DNA from: Blastomussa wellsi
Taxonomy: Eukaryota; Cnidaria; Anthozoa; Scleractinia; Plerogyridae
DNA length: 64,000 bases
NCBI GenBank assembly: GCA_947652115.1
Contig: OX393563.1
Span: 29,277,603-29,341,602, forward strand
Direction of reading: 5' to 3'
Each line of letters starts with the position of its first letter. Position 1 is the stretch's first letter. The position numbers and the translations under genes were made by a program. This document shows, piece by piece, positions 12,601-26,900 of this stretch. Under the pieces are notes generated by a model, which was not told the DNA's origin, did not search any database, and was given only the letters and a program-made list of their open reading frames with translations.

Positions 12601-15600
12601 GTGATATAAATTTTTTGTCATATATTTGATTAAAATTTGGTTGAATCTATGACATCATTGCTTAGTTAATTTGCATGTTTTAACAACTTAAATATCTCTG
12701 TAACAAAAAAAGATATTTAAAAAAAAGTAAGTTGCATATTTCTTCTCATGCAGACTACTTTTTAATGCTTTAAAATGTCTTAGATTGTAGACATGCAAAT
12801 TTTTTTAATAGTTCTGTAGCACTTAAATGTGTCAACAATTGTTTTAATTATTTCCTTTGCAGCAAATTTGGAATCTTCAAATACATTTGCACTTAAAACT
12901 GAAGATTTTACATTTTTTTCCTTATGCCCTTGAATGGCTGTACATGTAATAAACTATGTAATATTTTATTCCTGCAGTGTGAAATCAGAGAACTCTTTTT
13001 ACTCTGTCGCTAACTCTGAAATCAAATAGGCCCTTTGCACGACCCAGTCACATGGTACAAAATAACACCCTGCTGGTGAGCAAGCTACGTGCTGGGACAT
13101 CTAAAACAAAGGGACTTCATGTCCCAGAGCGTGACTCGGTTGTGCAAAGGGCCTATTGAAAGAGAATTTCTTATTAATCTACGATTGTAGTGAGTACCTC
13201 TGCCAGAAGAAGGAAAAATTTTGGTGACCACAAATTGCCAGCTGGTGAATGAAACTTTTTACTAAGTCGCCAGCTGGCGCCAAGGCCAAAAAGGAAATTT
13301 GAAATCCTGCTGATAATAAATTATGATATCTTTCCCGGTAGTGTAAAGACAGCTGATTGTAATGTTTCTCTTTGTTATTAGGCTGAGAGTAAAGGCTCAT
13401 TACAAGACTTCAATAAACAGAAAAGAAAAGAACAACAGAAGCTTGATAAATTGAAGGTACTGAAGAAATTGTGTATTTTACATAAAGATCAAATGATGTG
13501 GAAAAAGGGAAAGCACTTGATTACACATGTTGAATTATATTAATCTTGCAGTCCAACACCACACAATTCTTGCTCCCCCGGGTACTTGTTTTCATTTTGT
13601 CACCTTCTTGAATCTTACTGACAGCCCTGCTATAGTAGGATCATCTGTCCTGAGAGGTACATTCATACATACATACATAATATTACATCGTTGAGACTCC
13701 TTTCAACAGGACTTTTCAGCCACAATGTTTACTTAATGTTATTTACAGTGGAATCCTTTTAGTTCCATGATGATGTCAGTGCTAACATCATCTATTTAAA
13801 CAATAGAGTGTTTCTGTGGAGGAACTATCAGCTGATAGTTGCCCCGCGGAAATTTGATGTTCTGGAAACAAATATTTGCCCGAGAAGCGAAGATTCACAA
13901 AATAGCTTCTTGAATTTTTGCTGCAAGCCAAAATGTACGAATAAACGAAAATCAGACAAGAAACCCTCTAAATGGAGATCCATCAAACAGCGTTTTGAAT
14001 TTTTTTTTTTTAACGAAAGCCGGCTTGTTTACAAAAAATTACCGGACGGGCACTATCCATTCGGGTATTTTCCTAAAAATACTTGGAATCTGAATAACTG
14101 AGGGGCTGAAAGAAATCCTAACAGTCGTCTGGGCTCTTTAAGAAAAAAAATATTGGTACTCCAAATGATATGAGTGGGAATTCAACACAGAAAACAATTT
14201 TCAGATATATTAGTTTAATTTACACACTTTGATTATATTGTAGACCATACGCCTAACAAGTTCCCAAACTGAAAATTTAAATTACAAGCTGATGAACGTT
14301 TCTAATGTTAAATAATATTATATGAAGTGAACGCAGCAATGTTTATGAATCACCCGGAGCTCCTTATGAAGCCTTTCTTGGCTTTGTAGCAGCTGTAAAC
14401 TGCTCGAATCTAATTTGCATGTCTGACGTCTTTATAAGCGAAAATGGCATGTTTATGGCACTTAAGAACTATCGAGAGATTTGCATACCCGTTTTCTGAG
14501 CACCTCAGCTTTGTTACGGCCAAAAACAGGAAAAAAATAATTTAAGCTTCAGTAATTTTCTGACATCAACGTTCTTGATGTGAATAGAGCCTATAAAATG
14601 GCGCGTCGTTTGTAACTGAATGATGTACTTTATGAACAACGATACTCCACCGTAACTGGAATTTGATCCTTGTTTATACGTCTACGGCGAAGAAAAATGC
14701 AAAAATCGTTGTTTCACAGTTATGAGGTTTGAAGAATTCGTTATTTTAAGCGGTATGATAATATAATACTGTTAATTTACCAAACATTGGAGTTCCGGAT
14801 ATAACGAGACTTCGAGCTCTAACTTCAAATTGAAACTACATGTTTTCAGGCAAAGCAGTTCTCTACCAAACCAGTCTGTCTACTTTTATTTTGACACAAT
14901 TCTTGTAATATATGATGCTCGGATAAAGCTGATAAAGTAGATTTATTTTTTGCATTTCAATTTAGTTTCTAAGCCATCGGCAGCATTCGATATACTTTGC
15001 TCTATTTTTCATTGTAAAGCTCAGACAATATGTGCCATCCGTGACAACATGTTAACGCAGGTCACTTTGAAAATTGCTTTCGAAAGCGCCTTTCAAAAAC
15101 CATGTGCTTTCAAAGGAAGGAATTCACTTCACATTAATGGCTCGCTAGCCTGCGTGAAAACAATATTAAAACAAACAACAGAAACAATGCCCTAAGCCCC
15201 CAAAACAATAACAACTGCTACACGAGAGGACCAGCTTACATGTAAAGGAGAGGTTTGTTTTATTCTACCGTCTATTTTCTTTTCAAAATGTCAACGTGTA
15301 CGTTTGACTGTTACCATAGGTGTTTCACATTTGTTCAGACGTGTTATGATGTGCAAGTCACTTGTGTGTCATCTTTTTGTTCGTTTATGCTAATCTTCGG
15401 AGGTGGTGTTTTCATTGTTTGATAAATTAGTCGCAGAATAAGCGAAGAGCAACAATTTTATGCTTTTATCGTCGCGCAAATCAAAACAGGAACTAGGACA
15501 CATTAATCCCACCACAGACGAGCACGCAGAATCTATCTTGGGTTCCGAACAAAATACTAAGCCTTGAAACCTTCATCTCAATTGACAACAAGCAAAATAC

Positions 15601-18600
15601 ACTTTAAATTTACATGTGTTAACTTTGTTTTTCTAATTAGCACCGACCAGCGCATTGTACGATCAGACAAAGGGTTAACGGAATACTACAAAAACCAATT
15701 TGTTTCTAAGATATAATATCGAGTAACTGACTGTCAGGTGTTTAAACTGGAGTATTGGTAGTCATATAAAATGGTAAGCCTTTTTCAAACGTTTCATTCA
15801 TAGCTGACTTGTTTGAATTCATTTGTCTATTTTCCAGAGCCAACTTGACCGAATTTCCGAACAACTTGAGCCCGATGAAGTAGAAGAAGACTATTTCAGG
15901 TAACATACCTCTGTGGATTTTATATCCGATTCAGCCATACACGCTTTTAGAACGATTCGGGATTTTTAGCTGTTTGTTTATAGCTCACTTTGAAAACTGC
16001 TGATGGCCTGAGGCTGCAAATATCTTGCGAGAGCTTATGGAGGATATCGGTCGTTTCGCCTAAAAGTCGATTCGCCTACACGATTAGTCTGAAGTGTAAG
16101 TCGTCTTCCCGCCCTAATTCCCTGAGGCGCGGACGAGAAGGACGCCTGAACACTGAACGTTATAATTCCGTCCCGTGACGTCACAGGGTAATTTATGCAT
16201 TCTGACGTATCATTTCGCATAATTTGCCACAGCACAACAGCGGAGCACAGCACAACACAACACAGCAAAACACAGCACAGCACAGCACAACACAGCACAA
16301 CACAACACAACTCAGCACAACAGCGGAGCACAGCACAGAACAACACAACTCAGCACAACAGCGGAGCACAGCACAGCACAACACAACACAGCACAACACA
16401 ACACAGCACAGCAAAACACAACACAACACAACACAACAGCGGAGCACAACACAGCACAGCACAACGCAGCACAACACAACACAGCACAGCGCAACACAAC
16501 ACAACACAGCACAAAATCCAGCACAACACAACACAACACAACACAGCACAGCACAGCGCATCACAGCACAGCACAACACAGAACAACACAACACAGCAGA
16601 GCACAACGCAGCACAACCCAGCAAAACACAACACAGCACAACACAACACAACACAGCACAACACAACACAACACAATACAGCACAGCACAACACAGCATA
16701 ACACAACACAACACAGCACAGCACAACACAGCAATCTACTTTACAGCACTGTACAGCACAGCAGAGCGCAACACAGTACAGTTCAACACAAAACAGCCCA
16801 AAAAAGCACAGCACAACACAACAGAACACTTCGCAGCACTGTACAGCACAGCACGGCACAGCAGAACAGAACACAGATCAAAACAACATGCACCGTACAG
16901 CACAGCAGAACACAGCATAGCAATCTACAGCACAGCACAGCACAACACAGTATAGCACAGCAGAACAATGTACAGCACAACCAGCACAGCAGAACATAGC
17001 ACAGCACAACACAGCATAGCACAGCACACCACAACACAGCACACAGAACAATTACAGCACTTTACAGCACAGCACAGCTCAACATAACACAGCGCTGTAC
17101 AGCACAGCAAAGCATACCACAGCACATCACAGCAGAACAGAATCTTAGCACACCAAACCGCAGCTCAGCACATCACAGAAAAACAGGGTACATTACCACA
17201 GCTCAACACAGCTTTTAGCTGCATTAAAATACAGCACAAGAGGTGCTGGTCCCTGCGCACTATACCGCGCACACTACCGGACGCCTATAAGACGGACAAG
17301 TGGTGGTGGTCTCCGTGCACGTTTATTCATTCATTTTACTTTAGTAAACTCTATAATCTGGGCACCTTTCTATGACGGAGAGCTGGTGCGTTCCTTTTTA
17401 AGAATTGCTTACTGCGAATCCAGGGCTATCTGATTGGTTGATACTGAATGGCATCGAGAAATGACGATATAATGAAATACAGATCCTTTCACAGCTCATT
17501 AGTTGTTTTATTTCAAATTTTCAGAAAGATGCAAGAAGGCGATGTAGGTGCATCCAACAGCGATTTGCTGTCTGATAAAGCTGCTGATGACGAGGCCCGC
17601 ACTCAACACAGGTATGTGGCGAGAGAATTTAAACATTCAGCAAGCTGTATCGTGGATAGTGTAATATTCAGGGGAACATATACCAGTTGATGACGTATTT
17701 GTGATCTCTTGCATTAGTTTTTGATTGAATGAAATAAGCGGAGGACTCCTCCAGTGCTTCAAACTGGCTATTGTTCCATCGGATGTGTATATTGTTATGC
17801 ATGGCATGTAGATGATGTAAGGCGAATCGCTCTGGCCAGGTTCAGTAGATTGCGGAGACTTCATACCGGCTCCTTCGCAGGGAGGGTCGTGGGCTCAACT
17901 GAAATGCAAAACCACGCATGTTCGGCCGTGTGTAGCGCCGGACGCCAGTGGCAAACTGCATTTTGACTTCATTACATCCCTTCTGTTTTTAATAATCGTT
18001 CTAAATTACTTTTATATTATAGTGAGGATGAAGGTGAAGATGACGAAGCAGAAGATGATGACGGTGATGATGATGATGATGATGATGATGATGACGACAG
18101 TGCAGAGGGATCTACGACAAACATAGTTGTGGTTAGCCGTACTTCAAGATTGAAAATCGTGGCATTTTAGTTCGAAAATGTTTTTGCAAGCGTAGTCCCC
18201 GAAAAGTATCTGAGGCTGCAGTTTGCTGTTGCTAAGCAAACGAGCACCATAAAGACGTGTTGCTATGGCGCCATGCTCGCGTGACCATGTTCGAAGACAC
18301 TTTGCAAGTGCTGTTCTAATTTCTCCTCAGCTCAGAAGTGACTTGGAAAGTCATTTTGCAAAGGTTTACGAAGAAAGTGAACAAGACTCCGGTTGAATGT
18401 CTCACTTTTTTTTTTTTTTTTTCCGGTTAGGTTCGTAAAGTGGAAGCTCTGAGTAATTTCACAGGCGAACAAGATGGCGACCTCAGCTTCAAGAAGGGCG
18501 AAATTTTAACAGTTATCAAAACAAGGTACTTTTCTACAACATGCACGCCAGTCACTTTTGTAAGCAATGGAAACGAATTACTTTTTAGCGCGAACGGTAC

Positions 18601-20882
18601 TGCCTTTGTTTCAAATGCGGCAGACATCTACAACATAAACAGGATTTATCAAGTGAATCTTTAAGAATCACGCATGCCGGGTAGATCGTCTGTGGTTGGA
18701 CAATTTAAAAATACTCCTGCGCACTGTTCGTTGAAATTGACGTGGCTTACGTTTGTTCCGTAATCTGATTGAAAGAGAGAATTTTATCATTTTAGTACGC
18801 CAAAGAAGCCCTTGGATGGTTTTTGTTGACACAATTATTGTTTCTCTGTTTTGCCAAAAAAAACATGCAAGAACAAATGGAAGGACTCAACTAACTGCCT
18901 TTAATGTTGAACGTTTTCTGATAATATCTTTTAAATCTTTTAATTTTTCTTTTTATTTTTTTTTTGTTTAATTTTTAGCGAGGATGGCTGGTGGGAAGCT
19001 GAAAACTCGGCCGGGAAACAAGGTGTTGTTCCTAAAACTCTTCTTAAGGTTATTGCCTTGATTATATTAAGTAAAATTATATTAACAGCCGAAGTGGAAA
19101 ATATTACAAACTAGAGAACGCTTACAAAGATGTCACTCCACTGAGTTAGTTTTGTTGTTGCGGTATTTTCTGTAGCTGGTTGCTATAGTTACCATGGAAC
19201 AAGTTTGACGTTATAAATTTGTTACTGCCAAACTACGAAAACTGTGAACACCTGAAATAAACACCTGACACTAATCACAAATAAATTTGAGGACACGCGA
19301 ACAAGCCTCAAAACCGCAAACTAATTACCACTGCTGTTTGCAGTTTGGTTTTCTCACAGCTGATTGGCTCTTTCCTTGTAACACAATAACCACCATAAAT
19401 GTTTCTGGTGTTCACGGTTTTCTTGATAATTTTTATTTGCTATTAGTCGGTCAGTATTTGTCTGATTTTGTATCATGTGGTTTGACTCTTTTTGTTTTAA
19501 CTAGATATTAGAGGAAGACGAAGAAACCTCACCGGAAAAAATGGATGAAGAGGAATCCATTGTAAATAAGAAAGGTATTTGCTTGTCAGTGAGAGAAATT
19601 TGCAGCAAATGTTATGAGTGATTTTGGTTGGTTTTTCTCTTGCAAGAAGTGTGCTCTACTTCTTCCTTCTCCGAGCGTTGTGGTTGGTTAGCAAAATTCG
19701 TGGAGCTGAACAAATCACGGTTGTTAAGCTGTCCTTTTTTTAATGAATCAGGATCAATCTTCATTTGGCATGCACGCGTTTTCTCCGCGGCTGGCTTTGA
19801 TGCAAACAACGTGGTTGAGAAACATATAAAAGAATTAGGTCTTTATTAATTCTGTTCTAAATCTTACCATCAGCCACAGAAAGGTAAAGCTTCGTGCCTA
19901 GTGGCCCCTTCTGCCAGAGCTTATCCTGGTTTCTGTAGCGTTAACTACTCCCCCTGGATGGGATGCTAGTCCATCGCAGGGTTAAATCACCCACAGACGG
20001 ATAAGTGAAGAATGAAGCGTTTGGTGATTACAACTTACAAGCTGACAAATGAAGAATTAAGGATAAAATACTTCGTTTAAATAATTATTTGTTTCTGTTT
20101 GCATCGCAGAGACCGTGGACCAAGTTCCTGAGCTTCCAAGACAGAGAAGGTAAACTCAGTTCTTAAACAGCCGCACCCTATTTTAATAACATCTTAATTG
20201 TAAAACGCTTTATTGTTTTTCTTCAGTCGCATTGATTTTCCTTACTTTTTTGACAAAAACTTGTATACTTGTCCTTTTGAGAATGCGATGAGGCACATGT
20301 TGCAATATGCGACGGTTGGTAATTCAGTCACCAAGCTAACTGCCTTCCCACCTTTTATATTTTATGGTGTTTAGTGGAAAAGACCTTTGGAAAAGTCTGT
20401 CAAGAGGTTCTACTCGAGAGGTATTTTACTCATTATGTTTACAGTGGGTATCCTACTTTTACCATCTATGGTACCGTCCGCACTAGGCGAATTTTTATTT
20501 GTTTTGCAAAAATATCTGTCCTCAGTTCCGTGTAGGTGGCAATTTTTTTCCTACCAAATTTTGTCAAGCCTTACCAAACTTCAAAGGCTCCATCGTCCTG
20601 CTCCGAGGCAGGGCAAATTTTTGTCAAGCGCCAACACTGACACACTTTTCAATTTGCGCACCGTGAAAGGAAAGAAACGTCAATCCAAAAGATTTTATCT
20701 CGCTTTTCAGAGTTTAATCAGTTTATCCGTCTTCGATTTCAAGTTGAGGAGGCAGCGTGGCCGAGTGGTTAGAGGGTTGGACTTGAAATCCGTAAGTCGC
20801 GGGTTCAAGTCTCGTTCTGACCACTAGCTGGTGTTGTTCTCGGTAGCCCCGAGTTCAACTCCTCAGCTACGCTTGTAAATAG

Positions 20883-20927
<45 letters not shown>

Positions 20928-23900
20928 GTATAACAATATAATTTGGTTTTATCAACTGGGTTGATAATGTCAATTGGCCACCGTAAAGAGATTCAAGTGC
21001 TGACGTTTCGAGCGTTAGCCCTTCGTCGGAGCGAATCGATTCGCGAATCGATTCGCTCCGACGAAGGGCTAACGCTCGAAACGTCAGCACTTGAATCTCT
21101 TTACGGTGGCCAATTGACATTATCAACCCAGTTGATAAAACCAAATTATACGCTTGTAAATAGCCAACTGGTCTGCCTCCTGCCAGTTGGGATTCTTAAC
21201 CTTGTTATGTTTATTTACAATGTTTGTTTACATTGGCCCTGAAAAGCCCCAATGGGGAGTGGTCAATTAAGTAATTATTTTTATTATTATTATTATTATT
21301 TAAGTTGATTGGCACTTTGTGGTTATGGAATAATTTGGTATTTCAAGTGCGTACACGATAACGAAAATGAAAATCTGTCTGTCTCTCTGGCTGGGCAAAA
21401 ACAACTCACTCTTCACGTTTTTACCAATTGATACATTTCCTAGTTGTCCTCTGCAAATTACTCTATGCGCTTTAAGAAATCGTGTTGCAAGTTTTGTCCA
21501 CTCAAGGAAAAGGTTTTTCCTTCTTGCTTTTTTCAATACATGTATTGAAAAAAACTGCAACAAACGTCTCGACGACAGGAAAAAAATGAACATTTGGCAT
21601 TCACTTGACGATGTTTCTTTAGTTACTTTTGAGACGCGACCATCAAACTTAAAAGCAAAACGAATAGTTTAAATATTTCATTACTAATTTGTCGATGACT
21701 TCAGGGCATTGACAACTCGCTCTTCACGTTCTTAAAAATGGTACATTTCCTAGCTATCCTCCGCAAATTACTCTGCTCTTTTAGAAATCATGTTGCAAGT
21801 TTGGTCCACTCAAGGAAAAGGTTCTTGCTTCCTTCATCCGTTCCAAAGTCATCATAGAGCGGAAGTTGATTTGTAAGTGAACAGTTTACTTCCGGATTTC
21901 GAGCTCGCGCTCATTCTGTGCGCGTGAGATTTCAATTGTGACGTCAAATTGTCGGCCGCTCACGTTCAAAACACAACGGTATTTCTTTTCTGTTTTGCTG
22001 TACAACTTTCCTTATTTCTGCACTTCGCAGCTGATCTTGGTCTAGCGAAAATGGCCTATTGTGCTACAATTAGTACTTTCCCTGAGGTATTTTAACCTTC
22101 TAATTGTTTTGTTTTGACTAAGTCTGGGGAGTTCCTCTCGCAAACGGAAATATTCTATGCTACAGATATGCTTGTTGTTTTCGGTGTGAATTCAGTCGGC
22201 TTTCTCAAGCGCAATGCGCGCTTTGCCATCAAATGGGTTTATTTTGGTGCAATCGGTATAGCATGGCGCCAGCGCTGTTTTCATCCGCCCTTTAAGTGTT
22301 TTAAATAATTAGGTTTGCTACCGTCTACAGTACTTTTAGATAACTTGAAACGTCCCCTTTTCGTTGTTTTGATTTTTGTTGCAAATCTTGCTGGCCTCTT
22401 CTTAGATATAATTCTTTTAAACGTATAGAATGCTACTGGGAAGTGAATAGTTCGACATTTTGTCGGCGTAAAACGATTACAGTAATTTACTTTTTTCTTG
22501 CATCTTCATATCAGAATATATATTGCCGTGGTTTTCGTTCTCGTGTTTTGTGCGTAGATAAATATTGAATCATTGATCCTGGAACTAACCTTAATAAGTA
22601 ATCTTAAACTGAAGTTTAACCATACAACGGCACAGAAAATTCACGTTGTATTGAAAATATCTGCTACAACTCTGTGTGGACTACCAGAGCTAAAATAAAC
22701 GAAAACCAATATAAACAATCAACGACAATTTCTTGAATTTAAATAATCTGTTTTTTCTAAGTCTATTTATCAATTGAAATAAATTTATTATTGCAATAGC
22801 AAATGTATTTTTTTTTCTTCTAAAGCGATATCTTCACTTGTATCAAACGAAAGGTAAAATATGAGCGGCTGACTTGACTTCCGTTTACATTCAAATCAGA
22901 AAACTATAAATTTGTTTGACCCGAAAATCTGCATTTATAAAAGTCCTTTCGACGATTGTTGCTTCGCATTTTATTTTAGCGTGGTTAACAATTTTACGAT
23001 TCTTTTTGTAAATGGTAAAGATAAAAATTGATTTATATTCAAATCACCATATTGTGGGACAATTGCAAGAAAAGTAGAGATGATTTAATTTACGCTGAGA
23101 GCAGCTGTAAAAACAAGCACAGGAAACAGTATTGTCGAAACCGTTTCTTATGTAAATCTTAGATTTTTGAAAGAAATGGCAATTCTGATTTTGGTAAAGT
23201 TTATCTCTAGAAGCTTTATTTCCGTGGCGAATGAAAGTTGCTTGAACTTAGCTTTTGAACATTTGGAAAATAAAACTGTAATAAAAATGAAATCTAAGCT
23301 CGTTAAAAAAGGCTTTCTTTTCCATCTTATGAAAAGTGAACAGTCTTGGTTTATAAATGAGAATAACAGGCATTATCTTTCTCTTTCCAGACTAGTGCCA
23401 CGGATGTACTAAAGGCCATGGGCGCGATGCCCAGCGGATTTCGTTCAACTACGCTTGGAAAAATGGCAAAAGAGGGCAAGTTGTGAAAGATTAATTAATC
23501 AACATGACACGAGCGTGGGACAAAGAAAAATTCTGACTCCCCGACAGGAATCGAACCCATGACCTCCCGAACACCGGGCGGGCAAGTTTTTCACATTTCA
23601 GTTCCACCTTCGAAACATTAATTCTAGTTACCGGTACTTTTTTAATAGGTCTCTGAAAAGTCCCTTTACGGGGACGAAACAAAAGCGCTGCATCAACCAC
23701 GAGAAATGTGATCACTGTATTAAAGAAGTGGAGTTAGCATTAAAATGTCCTGGTGTTTTAATTCCGGGTGTTTTTAATTCATGGAAGACTAACTATATTC
23801 TTGTGTTGTGTTCAGAAAACTGGCAAACTAGCTCTTGGGTGATGCCGAAATTGAGCCAGTCTAATGTCGCCTTTAGAGACATCACTTGGGATCCCGTTAA

Positions 23901-26900
23901 CAAACAGGTGAACAGATACCAGTGCCGAATTTTTTTTACTTTTGTTAGTGATTCACGTATTTGGCAATTTAAGTAGTTTCTGGATCTTGAGATATATTGG
24001 AGGATCGCTAATTTCGTATAGCCTTACAAATCTTCACCTATGTCTTTTCCCGTCATTTTCATCTTAGGCTTACCATCGAACGAGAGAGCAGCCTTCAAAA
24101 AATGTTAAGCGTTATAGGAGTGCCATGAATATATCATTTGAAGACAGTTGAGCGGAAGTAAACATGCAAGAAGAGTTTTGGCAAGTTGAACTGGCGTGTA
24201 CGTAAATTGTGTGAACAAGCGGTGAAAAACGTGCGTCTCTTTCCGTCTCCCGTTGGCCAGGCCTTTCTGGGGTCATGATCGGACGCGTAATGCAATGTCA
24301 AGGCCCTGTGCACCAGAAAGGGGAACGTTTGCTTGAACCGGCGATCCACATGAATTGAATTACCGAGCTAAATATAACTCACTTTATAACTTATATATAA
24401 CTCGGCAGTTCCGCATACTTTGCGAGTTCGAGCACGGAAGCATATGGCGGTAGCCAGTAAACATTGATAGAAACAGTGCTTTGAACTTTTAAGCACTTGT
24501 ATAAACCTTGCTGTTGATTTAATTCCCTTTGCCTAGTTACGCCCGAGGACAGCGAAAAGCAACAGAATATTCCAAGTTTTGAGTGCTAGAATGATACCTT
24601 TACCGGGTTCAGGTTGGTTATGAAATCTTGTTATTGATTTGACATCGATCTCATGATTGCTGATCGCTACCTTCAATTAAAGTCATCGTCATCAATTAAG
24701 AGTTCTTGTTATCATACCTTCGTTTATCCTTAGGTTGATGACGCGTGATAGGCATCTAGCAATACTTTGCTAATATACCGAGCATTTCCCACCCCAACCT
24801 TCACATCACAATAGACCAGACCACAATACTGGGAACTCTATGCCCTACCTTTTGCGAGAAGTGTATGGGTTCTTTAACGTCACCAGCTGACCTGCTGGAG
24901 TCGGGGCCTACGGTTTATCGTCCTTATCCAAGAAGACTAGAACTTCTAACCATTTGCAGGTGTCATTGAAAAGGAAGAACGTTCTTGTCAGTTATTTTAA
25001 GACCCTGAGTATTGGTGCGGGCTGGGAATCGAACCCGAGACCTCCCGCACAGTAGTTCGACGCCCTTCCAACTGAGCTAACCGGTTGCCGGGTGTCGCGT
25101 CATGGAACGGATAAGATCTCTGTTTCAATTTTCATGATTGGATATTTAGTCTGAGAGTGTGATTGGCCCTCTATAGACTTGCCATATCATAGCCCCCATT
25201 TGTCAGCTTAATCAGAGTTCGAGCCAGTTCTTCACAGCTACCGTAGTGGCCGCAAGAGAATCCACTGCACTTCACTCTGACGGACAGTCCTCGACTCCAC
25301 TGTTACTCACATCCTCCCATGCACGCTTTTGTTAAATGATAGAAATATTCAAATCGTTATTAACAATCGCGTTTCTTTTGTTAGGAATCGATGTTCTCAG
25401 CCGACATGTAAGAATCGTAATATGGGATAACAGCAAGAAACAGGTAAACGAGCAAGTTTAATTTATTTAGTAAAATTGGTACCAGAGAAAGAAGCGATTT
25501 TACTCTAATTTGTTGCAGACAAAGTATTTTCCGTTTTTATTGATATCTTCTAACAGGCCCTCAGTAATGTGCATTCAGTCCGCGCAACAACTACAGACAA
25601 AGATCAGTTAACATGGAATTTTAACCCGAAGGTAAAGAGAAGTAATCGTAACACTGCAGTCTCATATTTTGTTCCCTCACACTTTGCGTTGCACTTTGTA
25701 CAAGTATCCCTGGCTATAAAGACGTGACAGACAAAGGTTTTACCTTTAGTAATTGTTGATTTTTTTTTCAGTTTTTGTCATTGAATAATGAATGAGCTTC
25801 ACGATTCGCCATATGGTCGTGCGCTCCCAAGAGAAGAACTCCTTGCTTATTGAAATAAAAGATGTTTTCATATATTATGTTATTAAAACTGTTTATGAAT
25901 TAAATTTTAAAAAGATACCTTTTGATATTCATTTGGCTGCATTTTTTATTGATTTTGCTCTTTTTTTGTTTTGGTTTGTCGTTGCAGTGTGCAACCAGTG
26001 TATTTGATTCAGAGTGTCTGGCTCGAATTAATTCAAATGACGATTCCCTAGGTAAGTTCGCTGTGTACTGGTGATAACGGTTTCGCTGAGCAAAAAAGTC
26101 CACAAATACGTTATTTAAGTCAGAACGAATCTGCGCCAGGGATCGAGAGCTCTGGTCGGTCCCAAATTTTTAGCGTGGACAGAGTATTCGTTCTGTAATT
26201 TTAATCCGCGGGGTTTGAATTTTGTCTCCGCGGGGTTTGAATTTTGGGTAGACAATGGAACGGCGCTTCTTTCCACCGGAGGTGGCCAGAGATACGTGCT
26301 GTATGAGGATTTTATTATGTACCCAACATATATGATATATTTGAAACGCTTTACACGACATAACATATTATGGGATATATAAACCGCTTTAGACTGCATA
26401 GCAGATTATATGGATCAGGGCTAGGGTAAGGTTTCAGATTGATTATACAATAATACATTGGATTCATAATAATTTCCCCATACATAACGTAGCTGATCCC
26501 TGGCGCTGACCAGAAGGATCGTAGGCTCTTGGTACGAGAATGCTGACAAAATTGACACATGTTAGTGTTGCAATACATTGATGAATTCATTAACGGGTGA
26601 AAGTTAGCTGTTCTGGACTGCATAAGAAAGAGCAATCCCAGGTCATTGCAATTCTCGCAATACCCTGCCCTGTAAAAGGGTGCGAACCCTAGCGGAGTGG
26701 AAAACGAAAATTAATAGGATACTTGAAACGACCACTTTTGTTGTTTATAGCCAAATCAACTGATCAACACGGGGATTCTCTCGATTGTTGCTTTACGAAA
26801 TTAAAAAGACCCGTGGGGAGAATTTGCCTGTTGTCATCAAGGTTTAACTGATCTTCGTTGTTTGTTTCTTCTAGTTATTCTGTTTGAATTGAACATGCTT

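Noticed and set aside
13808..14101. 97-codon open frame in NPHP1 intron 4
   Set aside because: No recognisable motif, no splice or promoter context, and low-complexity Phe run.
16193..17125. Several open frames of 60-243 codons on both strands
   Set aside because: They arise because the CA-rich pentamer repeat lacks stop codons in most frames; composition is only Gln/His/Asn/Thr/Ser or Cys/Leu/Val.
20752..20824. Possible functional tRNA-Ser gene
   Set aside because: The variable arm is missing and the acceptor stem does not close; a SINE body follows. The same applies at 34,139.
20896..21242. Same peptide predicted on both strands
   Set aside because: A consequence of the palindrome in the fold-back element; no conserved domain.
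24068..24103. Alternative NPHP1 exon after 23,907
   Set aside because: An acceptor and open frame exist, but its sequence does not resemble nephrocystin. The exon at 24,537-24,612 matches the expected ARMIPLPG region with the right phase.
25010..25092. Possible minus-strand tRNA gene
   Set aside because: A and B boxes are present, but a full cloverleaf cannot be drawn; it fits a SINE head.
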